A stretch of 64,000 nt of DNA from Vibrio sp. Of7-15 (GTDB taxonomy: Bacteria > Pseudomonadota > Gammaproteobacteria > Enterobacterales > Vibrionaceae): assembly GCF_022347565.1 (NCBI RefSeq), contig NZ_JAKRGH010000008.1, positions 153,423 through 217,422 on the forward strand, given 5' to 3'. Below are positions 37,278-46,709 of this stretch, piece by piece (positions within the stretch are counted from its first letter, which is position 1; each line of letters begins with the position of its first letter). The notes under the pieces were generated by a model that saw nothing but the letters and a program-made list of their open reading frames with translations, was not told the origin of the DNA and ran no database searches. The position numbers and the translations under genes were made by a program.

Positions 37278-38386
37278 CACAAAATGAAATGAACGAATAT
37301 CAACGTCGTTGGCGTCTCATCCTTGGCAAAAACAGCATGGATGCATTACCGAATCCATTGGATAATGCGGATGCCTCTCGCGATTCAAGCCTTGATTACC
37401 TCTACCAACGAGAATATGAACAAAGAGGTGCAGGCTTAGGGGAAACTCAGCTAACGGCCATCGATTGGTTGCAGAAAGTGCGCCAAGTGTTTCCTAAAAG
37501 CACCGTAGAAATATTACAAAAACAAGCCATCGATCGCTATCAACTTACCGAGCTATTAACCGATGTCTCCGTGCTACAACAAGCCAAACCAAATTTAGCT
37601 TTGGTACAAACCCTGCTAAGTTTCAGAAACCATTTACCCCAAGAGGTCATGGACGAAGTACGCCGGATCATAAATCGAGTGTGTCAGGAGCTGGAGGCCG
37701 TGCTCGCACAAAAAGTACAATCTCAATTTTCTTTCACAAAACAGAGGCACTTACATGGGGGCAGAAAACAACTCAGCAATCTAGATTGGCATCGCAGTAT
37801 TCGGAATAACCTAAAGCATTACAACCACGAAGCCGACTGTTTACTGCTCGAAAAAATGATGTTTTATAAAAGCCAGCAAGATCGCCTGCCTTGGGATTTG
37901 TATATTGTCATCGACCAAAGTGGTTCCATGCTGGATTCACTGATCCATTCAGCCGTATTGGCTGCGATTTTCTGTCGATTGTCCGCCTTAAAAACCCATC
38001 TGATCTTATTTGATACAAGCATTGTGGATCTAACCGATAAAGTTGACGATCCCGTTGAGAGTTTACTCTCTGTACAGCTCGGTGGCGGAACCAATATCGG
38101 CAAAGCCTTAAGTTATGTCAATGACAGTATCGTTCAGCCACAGCGTTCTATCGTAGTGTTGATCAGCGATTTTTACGAAGGGGCTGATGTCACAACGCTG
38201 CTCCAGCAAACAAAAAGTATGCATTCAGCTGGCGTAAAACTGCTTGGTTTGGCTGCCTTAAACGATGGCGGTAACCCGGAGTTTAATCGAGGTATTGCCA
38301 ATCAACTGACCAATTTAGGCATGGATGTTTCCGCCATGACTCCCGATCATTTAGCGGCTTGGGTCGCCAACACCATGAAAAAGTAG
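37274..38386 (+). CDS. VWA-domain protein (YehP-like)
   Basis: A 370-aa protein with a C-terminal von Willebrand factor A domain. The MIDAS residues are DQSGSM (residues about 215-220), the threonine in GGGTNIG, and the aspartate in ISDFYEG. The N-terminal 180 residues are helical. Start at ATG 37274 overlaps the previous stop codon as ATGA and has GGGGAGG before it, so the earlier ATG at 37259 is unlikely. VWA proteins bind metal-dependent ligands and pair with MoxR ATPases; E. coli YehP is the apparent counterpart. Confidence 0.9.
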   Translation: MTQNEMNEYQRRWRLILGKNSMDALPNPLDNADASRDSSLDYLYQREYEQRGAGLGETQLTAIDWLQKVRQVFPKSTVEILQKQAIDRYQLTELLTDVSVLQQAKPNLALVQTLLSFRNHLPQEVMDEVRRIINRVCQELEAVLAQKVQSQFSFTKQRHLHGGRKQLSNLDWHRSIRNNLKHYNHEADCLLLEKMMFYKSQQDRLPWDLYIVIDQSGSMLDSLIHSAVLAAIFCRLSALKTHLILFDTSIVDLTDKVDDPVESLLSVQLGGGTNIGKALSYVNDSIVQPQRSIVVLISDFYEGADVTTLLQQTKSMHSAGVKLLGLAALNDGGNPEFNRGIANQLTNLGMDVSAMTPDHLAAWVANTMKK

Positions 38387-38398
38387 AGCACTAGTACC

Positions 38399-40210
38399 AT
38401 GATGATTAGCTGGATCCATGACATTAACGATGATTACCTTGTGCACTGGGCAAATAAAGGCTTATTACGACGAGGAAAAAAGCAACTTGATAAATGCCTC
38501 GCCGATGAGGCAACATTCAAAACCGACTGGAGCATAACCGACACTGGCGCAAAAGCGCAGATTGATGGCCATGAACAACATCTTACCGACGCAGGCTTTG
38601 AGCATCTATCTTGCAACTGTGCCGCCAATGGCCCTTGCTTTCACCTCGTTTGCTTTTTATTGGGCTTAAAACACCTAGCCAGCCAGCAAGTGACCGATAA
38701 CAGCACTCACGACACGCAGCAACCCCAAGTATGCGATCAGCCAGAGCGAACAAGCAAGCAGCCAACACAAGCAAACAAGCTATTACACGATGAGAAGAGC
38801 TGCGCACCAATCACGTTACAGGAAGAACACACACACCCCAAAAAAATCGGCCCATTGCCTTGGCAGTTTGACAGCTACGAAGAGATAGAAAAGCACTTTA
38901 CCAAAGCAGCCTTTAACAAAGCGCAACGCTACCTGCTTCAGTCTATGCCTGTAAGCTGGCAAGAAACAGAATCCGCATTAACTGGCCAAGTACAGCTAAA
39001 ACAAGTTTACAACGTCCACATTCCTAAAAACGGTGGTTTGAAACTCTCTCTGTGCAGTTGTGAAAAGCCCCAATGTGAGCACCGAGCATTACTGGTGTTA
39101 TCTTGGTGTATTGAACAACAACGCATCTTGCCACCAACCCGAAATGAAGCTCTGCTTCCTTGGCAAAGAACCGTATTACATGATCTTGGACGTTGGCTGA
39201 ATCAAATCGTGCAATATGGCATTTCATCGGTAACCAAATTACAAATTGAACAAGGTGAGCGCCTTGCAATTGAATTAAAACAGGCAGATCTGCCAAGGCC
39301 CGCCTTTCTTCTCAGTCGGGTAACAACATTGCTCACTTTAGAGTGGCAGCACCAACTCATTAGCTCCCCAGACAGGCTCCGTGCTGCTCTGGCGCAACTC
39401 CATGCCTACAGAAAAGCGCTGCTCGTTTCACCGTTACCTCAGCCGCTTAATCAGCTAGCCGGAGAGCACAAACGGCGTTTTGTTGCAAACACGGGGCTCG
39501 ATTTAATCGGCATTGCCGCTGAAGAGTTGCGCAGAGTGAAGAAAGACGATGAAGCGCTCATCAACACACAACCAAGCTTTAAAGTGCATTTCTTTTCTCC
39601 CACTCAGCAGCGTTTTTACTCTGTGATCTTTCAAGGGCTCAACGGAAATAGCTTTCGTAATGCCCTGCTTGGTAATGGTCAGGTACAACGCTTATTACAC
39701 GCTTCTTTTATTCTTAATAAAGGGTGGTGCAGCGCCGACGGAGGGATTTCAACAAAAGAAGACACTCACATAAAACGGATCACTCCAACTCCTCTGGTCG
39801 ACATGTTGGCACAGCTCCCATCGGTTAATACACAAATTACACAGATAGTGAACAAGATACGTGCAAACCCATACGATGATCATGCGCCACTCTTTGGCAT
39901 CATTCGCAGTGACGCATTTAATGCATTGGAATTAAATGAAGTCCACCAGCAATGGCAGACACAATGCGAAGACAACGAAGGACGCAATATAAACATTGTT
40001 ATTGATGCGATAGAGCAAAACACTTCAGCCTTTGATACATGGCAAACGCACAATAAAAATGCTGTCGCCATCTTTGGTCGCTGGCATTATGATATGCAAC
40101 ACTTGCAATTCACCCCTATTGCTATGTACGGGCAAGATTGGGCGGAGTACCTATACCTAAACTATTCATTTTCTGAAAACACGAAGGGACAACAGAATGG
40201 AATCCTATGA
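38399..40210 (+). CDS. SWIM zinc-finger protein (YehQ-like)
   Basis: A 603-aa protein with two apparent SWIM motifs (CxCx(n)CxH). One near residues 72-82 reads LSCNCAANGPCFHLVC and the other near 218-228 reads SLCSCEKPQCEHRALL. The rest is helical and unrecognised. SWIM fingers bind nucleic acid or proteins. ATG (ATG ATG) lies 12 bases after the VWA stop, in one operon. The apparent E. coli counterpart is YehQ. The gene overlaps the next small gene by 14 bases. Confidence 0.85.
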   Translation: MMISWIHDINDDYLVHWANKGLLRRGKKQLDKCLADEATFKTDWSITDTGAKAQIDGHEQHLTDAGFEHLSCNCAANGPCFHLVCFLLGLKHLASQQVTDNSTHDTQQPQVCDQPERTSKQPTQANKLLHDEKSCAPITLQEEHTHPKKIGPLPWQFDSYEEIEKHFTKAAFNKAQRYLLQSMPVSWQETESALTGQVQLKQVYNVHIPKNGGLKLSLCSCEKPQCEHRALLVLSWCIEQQRILPPTRNEALLPWQRTVLHDLGRWLNQIVQYGISSVTKLQIEQGERLAIELKQADLPRPAFLLSRVTTLLTLEWQHQLISSPDRLRAALAQLHAYRKALLVSPLPQPLNQLAGEHKRRFVANTGLDLIGIAAEELRRVKKDDEALINTQPSFKVHFFSPTQQRFYSVIFQGLNGNSFRNALLGNGQVQRLLHASFILNKGWCSADGGISTKEDTHIKRITPTPLVDMLAQLPSVNTQITQIVNKIRANPYDDHAPLFGIIRSDAFNALELNEVHQQWQTQCEDNEGRNINIVIDAIEQNTSAFDTWQTHNKNAVAIFGRWHYDMQHLQFTPIAMYGQDWAEYLYLNYSFSENTKGQQNGIL

Positions 40211-40511
40211 TCCAATACTTGAAAAGTGGCTATCGCTGGGCGCTAAGTGGCTCAACAGCCTGCTTAGCCAAGGGGTCATTCACATCTCTAACAGCACCCA
40301 AGATGAGATAGAGCGATGGGCACAACACGCACATACACTGGGCTTTGCACAGCAAGCTGACCTAGCGAAGTCCATGCTTGATCCTGAGATCACTCCTAAC
40401 AATAAATCAGAAGCATTTCACGAGCTGCTTTTTCAACAAGATTTATACCAAAAGCTGTATTACGCGGAGCAATTAGAAAAGTTATATGTATTACCTGATC
40501 AGCAAGAGTAG
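40197..40511 (+). CDS. small protein, last gene of the MoxR operon
   Basis: A 104-aa acidic helical protein with no recognised domain (SYDPILEKWLSLGAKWLNSLL at the N-terminus, FHELLFQQDLYQKLYYAEQLEKL near the C-terminus). It is translated from ATG after AAGGGACAACAG, overlapping the SWIM gene by 14 bases, so it is surely part of the operon. I know no equivalent in E. coli yeh. Confidence 0.7.
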   Translation: MESYDPILEKWLSLGAKWLNSLLSQGVIHISNSTQDEIERWAQHAHTLGFAQQADLAKSMLDPEITPNNKSEAFHELLFQQDLYQKLYYAEQLEKLYVLPDQQE

Positions 40512-40549
40512 CTTTGCAAGCACTTAAGCGGGAATCAAGAATGAAAGTA

Positions 40550-40573
40550 CTGGCGATAGGCTCCTATCGCCAG
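40550..40573. terminator. bidirectional terminator between the MoxR operon and DUF4132 B
   Basis: CTGGCGATAG and CTATCGCCAG form a perfect 10-bp stem with a 4-base loop between the convergent genes ending at 40511 and 40588. The T-tract is short. Confidence 0.65.
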
Positions 40574-40587
40574 CATACATTTAAGAA

Positions 40588-43500
40588 TTAATTGTTACTC
40601 AGAACCGATTCTAAATCAGCAATGGTTTCACTATACACAATCGCATCTACATCACGTAATGTGATTCTTTCCGCTTGATAAGGAATATCACGGCCGTATC
40701 GTTTCCCATGGAAATCAATCGCTGGGATTTTTTGCTCCGGCTCAAAATCATCATGACCCATACAGAACCCTTCGCTCATGTGGATCGCCACCGTAATGTT
40801 GGCACTAGCAAAATATTTGTATAACCAATTCACATTACCTGCATCTTGCGGCTCACCATTTGCCCAGCCTCGGCGCTCCATCTTAGTACGAAGACGAGAA
40901 GTAGAGAACGTCGTTTTCTTATAACGCTTAACCGAACGTAGGCTCTTTTCATCATCAGGGACAGTGAACACCAGCCTCGCTAACTGAGGGAAAGGAGGTT
41001 CGATTTCATAATCATCAAAGATCTCTTGCCACTGCTGACAAATTTCAGACGTCGAGTTCAGTGGATGCATTACCGTCAGCGTTGCTCCTTCCGGCCAAAC
41101 CACCTCGTCATCATTAATGTCCACAAACTGATTACTTTCATCTAAGCGAACATAAATGTCTTCACTTTCTGTGCTAAAACACCAAACAACGCGGCGCGCA
41201 AGGTAAGCCAACAAGGCATTGCTTCCCCACGTTTGCGAAAAAATACGTTGGTTAAAAATACGGCCTGTGATCATGGCCTGCTCTAGTCGAGCTTGGGCGT
41301 TAGCAAAGGCTTGTTTGATCTGTTTTCGATAAGCAGACAGCTCAGAGCGACGCTGTTTTAACTCATCGGCGTCGTCGCTTTTTCGAGTCGCTGGCGCACT
41401 TTTTAGCGTTTTTCCATCAAGGCTTAACGTAATCGCGCCGTCATCTTGCAGAGTTAATAATAAAGTGCGCTCACCAAAAGCAAAATTTTGCTGGCCTTGA
41501 TCATTAAAACCAAGATCAGACGCCACTGAGTCTGCAATTTCATCACGGCTAATGCCTTTTTCTGCCGCAATATCATCTAACGCATTAATCGTGCGGTGTT
41601 TTAGCCCCTGACTTTTTGCTTTTCTCGTCCAGTGATCTAACCAGCTCAGAGCAGATTGAGAACCATGTCGAGCCAAAATTTGAACCTTATAGAACGCGGC
41701 CGCCGAAGCCCCACTTCTGGCTTCATCATCCAGATTTTTACCCAGTTCAGACATCACCTCATCGTCACCAAGTAACGCGGCAGAAAAGAGCACCCAGCCT
41801 AATCGCGCTTCTTTTTCACCAGCGTAGATGGACAACAAGCTTTGCCATAAAGGCTTAAGCTCATCACGATGTAATTGAGCCACAAAGTTCACTAAGATAG
41901 GATCATGCTGTTTTGCGCTCTCTTCCGCCAATCGCGATATGAACCACTGCATGGCCCCATCAGATAGCTGCTTACCTGATGCCCACAGCAGACGTGGCAA
42001 GGCCGTTAACTCTACTTTTTTAGGAAGTGGGATAACAAAACGCTCTAAAAATGCATCCAACTCGGTATGCTCTGCAGCCGTCAATGCATGCTTAGACGCC
42101 AGCTTCTCCGATAGGCCAAACTCCAAATTTGCCACAGAAAAAGTAGCATAAGCCAATAAACCCTTAACTTTTGCGTTTTTCTCTTTCGATAATGCCGTTT
42201 CCAATGCGGGTAACGCATCTAAGGTCGGGCACTCCATAAACACCTGAGCCGCATTAGAACGACTCGCTACTTTTTTTGCTTTTAATAAATCAAGTAAGAC
42301 AGGCAGTGCCGTAGCTGGAAACGCTTTCATTCCAGACAGTAATGATTCTGCTGAAGCCACTTTGCTAAATGAAAGAAAAACGTCTTCCACATCATCTCTA
42401 TTTAGCTGCATATAACGTTCCCACACAGCATCAAGTACGGGATGCTTGGCTTCTATTAACATACTGCGCATGGCTTGGTGCAGGTTACTGCCATAAAACT
42501 CACACAAGTTAGCAAACAGATAGTTTACACTGCTTCGGATACTGTCCCCATACTCCCTATTACGTGGCGCGGATATCACTTTTAATTTCTCACACCAATA
42601 GATCAAGCAAGCGTGGGCATTAACTTCATTGTTGGCATTATCGCCGGCCAGCGTCGCTAGCATTTGACATTGAACAGAAGCAGTATAATTCGTTTCCCCC
42701 AAGCCTTTTGCCGCCACAATCACAGCGCGATCACCACATGTTTTAGACATCAACTGGCTAAAATCTTGATAAGCACGTTTATCGTTCTCATCATGAGAGT
42801 CATACCAATATTCTCGGTGCAGCTTCTGCCACTTTTTGGTCGCCTCCATCAAGCTTTTATGCTCTTGCTGAGAAACGGCCGCCAGAGCCACGTTTGCTTG
42901 ACTATTGGCATCGGCACCAGCAGTGTCTTCAACACCTCCCAACTGAGTGAGTAAAAGACGAATCTCTTCTACTTTCTCTTTTTTGGCTTTTTCAGCGGCT
43001 TTTTCAACAATCCGTGGATCCGATTTTGTTGTTTCATCAAGCGTCATCAAAATTTCACAAACATGCAAACGAACCGTTTTCTTACGGGAATCTAATGCCG
43101 ATAACAACGCATCAATGGCATTCATGCCGTGCTTTTTTAGCCCTTTTACGGCTTCAGTTCGTACCGTCTCTACGGTATCTTCTAGGTACGTGATTAACGT
43201 TGGAATCGCGATGGGATCGACCGAAGCGGCAAGACCTTCCACTAATAAAGCACGCTGAGGGATCTTTTTAGTCTCTAGCGCCGCTATCAATGTTTCTGGG
43301 TATTTTTTACCAATAGCCTCAATCGCTGAAACTTTAAAGTAATGCTCTCCACGCCCACAATCACACACGCGCTCCACCATGGCAACCGCTACTGGCTTAT
43401 TACAGAAATAGCGGAGAAAACTCGAACGGAAGAGGTTGTCTAACACGAACTTTTCACTTAAATCTTCAGGAAGAATCGATAAAAGTTGAGGAAGCTTTTC

Positions 43501-44358
43501 GATATCACTGCATGAGGCACTCGCCATCATGTGATCCGCTAATGCATAATCAAGGGACTCCCCTTTTTCCCTAAGCTGTAAAGCCAACCAACCAAGGGTT
43601 GCGACCAAACCTGTTGACTCCGTACAATTAGGCGCTGTTTTTATAATAAGTTCAGCCAACCCTTCCGGTCGCTGATTCATGTATTTATGTATGTCTTTAA
43701 TATCAGAAGAGTAATAAGTATTAAATGCAATGTTAACCAGCTGCTCTGGAGTAATAAAAGCCAGCGTTTTATCCAGAAAATCAAAGTCATTAAGTTTTGC
43801 CCCTAGCTTTGAAGCCACACGGTTAATGCTCTTACACACTTCTTCTTCAGACCAAACGGCCAACATATCATCTAGTACCGAATGATAATGATAACGTCGA
43901 TTTTCTACGACTTCCTCGGCCTTTGACAGCAATAATGCTTCATCTAAATCTTTAACATCAATCGCCCCTCGTACCGCAAGTTGAAATTTCATCTCAGACT
44001 TAAAAGACTCATGCAGCTTAGGAAGTGCCTCTACCAAAGGTTGTAAATCACCAGACACGTTTTCCACAAAACAAGCGGGTTCAGGTTGTCGCCAACTTTC
44101 AAATAATTGATCGTTTTGACTGCTTTTCGTCAAAATTTGGACGACATCATTAGCATCATAATCAGACGATGCCTCTGCGGCGCTATGCCAAAAGTAAGGT
44201 ATTTGAGACAAGTCGATAATATTCTCGCGATGCAAATACCAATAAAGGTGCTTTTTTCTACTTTCAAATTCATCATCAAATTCGTCATCCATCTCATAAT
44301 GACTGTCATTTTCAAGAAGAATACTACGAACAATTTCCAATTCAGATTCGGTAAACAT
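40588..44358 (-). CDS. DUF4132 protein, paralogue B (YehI/MolR-like, HEAT repeats)
   Basis: A 1256-aa paralogue of the gene at 22862-26662. Shared blocks are MFTESEL at the start, HEAT-like repeats (PIAIPTLITYLEDTVETVRTEAVKGLKKHG), LDHWTRKAKSQGLKH, FAFGERTLLLTLQ, ELSAYRKQIKQAFANAQARLEQAM and RRGWANGEPQDAG. The last 300 residues are far more alike between the two than the N-termini. It is convergent with the MoxR operon. The pair flanking this operon points to duplication followed by divergence; which copy pairs with the ATPase is unknown. Confidence 0.85.
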   Translation of the reverse strand: MFTESELEIVRSILLENDSHYEMDDEFDDEFESRKKHLYWYLHRENIIDLSQIPYFWHSAAEASSDYDANDVVQILTKSSQNDQLFESWRQPEPACFVENVSGDLQPLVEALPKLHESFKSEMKFQLAVRGAIDVKDLDEALLLSKAEEVVENRRYHYHSVLDDMLAVWSEEEVCKSINRVASKLGAKLNDFDFLDKTLAFITPEQLVNIAFNTYYSSDIKDIHKYMNQRPEGLAELIIKTAPNCTESTGLVATLGWLALQLREKGESLDYALADHMMASASCSDIEKLPQLLSILPEDLSEKFVLDNLFRSSFLRYFCNKPVAVAMVERVCDCGRGEHYFKVSAIEAIGKKYPETLIAALETKKIPQRALLVEGLAASVDPIAIPTLITYLEDTVETVRTEAVKGLKKHGMNAIDALLSALDSRKKTVRLHVCEILMTLDETTKSDPRIVEKAAEKAKKEKVEEIRLLLTQLGGVEDTAGADANSQANVALAAVSQQEHKSLMEATKKWQKLHREYWYDSHDENDKRAYQDFSQLMSKTCGDRAVIVAAKGLGETNYTASVQCQMLATLAGDNANNEVNAHACLIYWCEKLKVISAPRNREYGDSIRSSVNYLFANLCEFYGSNLHQAMRSMLIEAKHPVLDAVWERYMQLNRDDVEDVFLSFSKVASAESLLSGMKAFPATALPVLLDLLKAKKVASRSNAAQVFMECPTLDALPALETALSKEKNAKVKGLLAYATFSVANLEFGLSEKLASKHALTAAEHTELDAFLERFVIPLPKKVELTALPRLLWASGKQLSDGAMQWFISRLAEESAKQHDPILVNFVAQLHRDELKPLWQSLLSIYAGEKEARLGWVLFSAALLGDDEVMSELGKNLDDEARSGASAAAFYKVQILARHGSQSALSWLDHWTRKAKSQGLKHRTINALDDIAAEKGISRDEIADSVASDLGFNDQGQQNFAFGERTLLLTLQDDGAITLSLDGKTLKSAPATRKSDDADELKQRRSELSAYRKQIKQAFANAQARLEQAMITGRIFNQRIFSQTWGSNALLAYLARRVVWCFSTESEDIYVRLDESNQFVDINDDEVVWPEGATLTVMHPLNSTSEICQQWQEIFDDYEIEPPFPQLARLVFTVPDDEKSLRSVKRYKKTTFSTSRLRTKMERRGWANGEPQDAGNVNWLYKYFASANITVAIHMSEGFCMGHDDFEPEQKIPAIDFHGKRYGRDIPYQAERITLRDVDAIVYSETIADLESVLSNN

Positions 44359-44604
44359 AGACTGTCTCTAAAATAATAATGATATTTTTCTTATCATACC
44401 GAAAATAACTTATTTTTAGTTTACTAATGTCACAGTTATTTAATTTTAAAGTCGATAAAAACAGGTGAGTCATAAACCCATAATCAAGAATAATGTATCC
44501 GTTTATTAAGGTAGTTTTAATCACTATAAATAATGCATTTTGACTGCCAAAATAAACATAATGACAAGTTAGTAATTAAAACAGCCATAATATGACTTCG
44601 GCTA
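44359..44604. other. junction between DUF4132 B and the cassette array
   Basis: An AT-rich interval with the DUF4132 B promoter region and the edge of the integron array. No coding sequence supported. Sequence similar to a cassette end starts just to its right. Confidence 0.4.
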
Positions 44605-44778
44605 GGCTGTATAACTCTATTTTTAGGGCGAGTTTCAGAAAAGGGAAAGCCTAAAAATCGCTATCATTACCTTTGCTCTTAAGATGCTTGCGATCCTAAA
44701 ATAAACGCTGAGAGACGGTACGATGTGAGATAAAGGTAGCGTCAAAATTAACTATTGACGCCATAGTGGCTGGTTAGG
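44605..44778 (-). repeat. attC-like site, distal end of the array (variant type)
   Basis: It ends (plus strand) in GGTTAGGT, a typical core site, at the stop codon of the 44774-45598 gene. It contains GCGTCAA...TTGACGC and shares GCTATCATTACCT and CTATTGACGCCATAGT-like segments with the site at 47635-47778. The outer core is less certain. No further attC was seen to its left. Confidence 0.5.
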
Positions 44779-45598
44779 TTTTTTTTACGTTAGTAATAAA
44801 TTTATCTACTTCCGTATAAAACGTAGACGGACCATTTTGCACCCAGTGGTTGGCTCCTTCAAACGACACATTATTTAATGTCGAAATAAATTTTATTGCT
44901 CGCTCACAACCTCTTAGACTTTGTGTCCCCCAGAAGTAAACTTTAGGAATGGACAAGTTTTCATATATTTGTCCCCAGCTCACTACACCTCGACGATCTT
45001 GAGTGGCATGTTGAGCGTAGATTTCACGAGCAGTACTACCTAAAACGACGGGTTCACAACGCCGTACTGACGAAAGGTACTTAATACCAGCGCCGTGGTT
45101 CCAAGACATAGCAAAACGTTTTGAAAAGCCTTCTCCTTTCACCCATTTGGAGAACTCATCGCCGCCTAATTCAGAATATGTTTCAGCAATAATCTGAGAT
45201 AAAATGATATTTTCTTCGTGCACCCCGCCTTCGGCATTAATAAAACCACGTACGATGCCTGTCTCGTCGTATTTGCAAACTAAGGTCGACGTATCGCCTC
45301 CCCAAGAGTGCCCAAGAAGAAAACAATCTTGAATATTCAGTTGCTCAAGAGCTTTTAATATGCGCTTTGCTTGAGTTTCTGTGGAGTGAGACACAACTGA
45401 AGCTGGAGAATAACCATAGCCACAAAGATCAAACATGATTAGGTTGTAGTTTTGCAGCCAATCAAATGCATCCGCAAAACAGAGGTGCGATTCACCTAGG
45501 CCATGAATTAACACTAACGTTTCTTGAAACTCTTTGAATTCAGTAGACAGGCAATAAAGCTGGTCTCCATCAATGTCTAACCACTTTTCGACTAACAC
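44774..45598 (-). CDS. alpha/beta-hydrolase, cassette gene
   Basis: A 274-aa alpha/beta-hydrolase fold protein. The oxyanion region is LVLIHGLGESHLC, the nucleophile elbow LLGHSWGGDTS and the catalytic His lies in ANHWVQNG. The acid residue is probably the Asp in the GSTAREIYAQHATQDRRG stretch or near. The gene starts at GTG with GAGGG before it. Substrate unknown. It is the last cassette gene towards the distal end of the array. Confidence 0.85.
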   Translation of the reverse strand: MLVEKWLDIDGDQLYCLSTEFKEFQETLVLIHGLGESHLCFADAFDWLQNYNLIMFDLCGYGYSPASVVSHSTETQAKRILKALEQLNIQDCFLLGHSWGGDTSTLVCKYDETGIVRGFINAEGGVHEENIILSQIIAETYSELGGDEFSKWVKGEGFSKRFAMSWNHGAGIKYLSSVRRCEPVVLGSTAREIYAQHATQDRRGVVSWGQIYENLSIPKVYFWGTQSLRGCERAIKFISTLNNVSFEGANHWVQNGPSTFYTEVDKFITNVKKT

Positions 45599-45692
45599 AT
45601 TACCCTCGCATTTCTAACAACTTAGTAAGGTTTATCATAACCAATTCAGCACGAGACGAAAGATAGCACTAATAAAAAAGGGAATGCCAGCT

Positions 45693-45822
45693 ATAAACAG
45701 TGCACTTCCGAACCAACAAAGTGCAGCGAACCCCTACCCAAAACCGCCGAGATAGTAGGCGAAGATTAGCAAAGAAGGATCGCAAGCCTACTATTTTTCG
45801 TCTCTGTGTCATTAATTTGTTC
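45693..45822 (-). repeat. attC site
   Basis: A VCR-like attC with the conserved inner block ACCGCCGAGA and two GAACC-type repeats, ending next to the stop codon of the YwqG-like gene. Boundaries approximate. Confidence 0.55.
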
Positions 45823-45832
45823 GCTTTGAGTT

Positions 45833-46618
45833 TTAGGAACAATCCCAGTTATACCAAACCCTCGAAAAATCATTTCTTTTAAGAGCTTCTTTTTCAATAA
45901 AAAAGTTTGCTACTCCAACATCTCCCCATAAAATTTCATCGCCGCTATCAAAGAACTCTGAATCCATTTGAAACAAAAGAACCCAATCATCATGCTCTCC
46001 AGCTACACGCGGATCTTCTTGTGTGAAATTAGCATACCCACCAAGCTTACTGCCATCTGAAGAAAAATTATCATAAATATATTCAGCAAGCTCTTCTTCA
46101 TAATTAAAAGGATCTTGAGCATACTTTTCAAAACGGTAATCTGTTGGTGAAGGGATTTCGCTGCTAAGTTTAGCTTCCAGTCGGAACTCTCTCGTAATCG
46201 GTAGATAGCTATCTTTATTTGCTTCAGGAAACTCAACCTCAAGAAGCTTAATGTTATTTTCTACAGTTTGATGATAAATAACCCTGTAACCACTAGGTGA
46301 CTTAATAAGCTCTTCTAATGACTTATCAAAGTCCATTCCGTAAAGATCATCATCTTCTATAAAAAATTGTAAAATGCCTTCCCGAGGAAAGCCTGGAAGG
46401 TTAGGTAATTCTGTTAAGTTAAGTTGGGCAAGAAGAATTAATTTTGTACCAGTGTCAGATTCTGGATATTTCATTTCTTTAGGCCAGTATGGTTTACCAC
46501 CGAATTTACTGCTCCAAGGTGTCTTTGCATCTTTTGGCTCAGGCTGTAGTTTTATTATCGGTAATGAAAACTTTTCCAACTCGGAACGCAGTTTCTGAGC
46601 TTCTAATTCAATACTCAA
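45833..46618 (-). CDS. YwqG/DUF1963-family protein, cassette gene
   Basis: A 261-aa DUF1963 (YwqG) protein. Characteristic pieces are SKFGGKPYWPKEMKYPES, LILLAQLNLTELPNLPGFPREGILQFF and the final KLGGYANFTQEDPR with LLFQMDSEF and WGDVGVANFFI. Members are often found with toxin-immunity genes, but function is unknown. TTG at 46618 has GGAG at a good distance; another TTG at 46630 is less likely. Confidence 0.85.
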   Translation of the reverse strand: MSIELEAQKLRSELEKFSLPIIKLQPEPKDAKTPWSSKFGGKPYWPKEMKYPESDTGTKLILLAQLNLTELPNLPGFPREGILQFFIEDDDLYGMDFDKSLEELIKSPSGYRVIYHQTVENNIKLLEVEFPEANKDSYLPITREFRLEAKLSSEIPSPTDYRFEKYAQDPFNYEEELAEYIYDNFSSDGSKLGGYANFTQEDPRVAGEHDDWVLLFQMDSEFFDSGDEILWGDVGVANFFIEKEALKRNDFSRVWYNWDCS

Positions 46619-46639
46619 TTTTTTCTCCAATTAAATAAA

Positions 46640-46709
46640 AGTTGGCTCGATATGTTGTTTGAAAGTTCATGATGCACTTTTATATTCCTATTGGGTAATT
46701 TGTTATAAC
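46640..46709 (-). repeat. degenerate attC-like sequence
   Basis: A short interval between two cassette genes ends (plus strand) in TTGTTATAAC, a typical core, but the inner repeats are poorly conserved. It may be a shortened attC. Confidence 0.35.

Noticed and set aside
44605..44778. An integrase or attI at the left end of the array
   Set aside because: No tyrosine recombinase is encoded near it, and gene orientation places the integrase to the right of the window.
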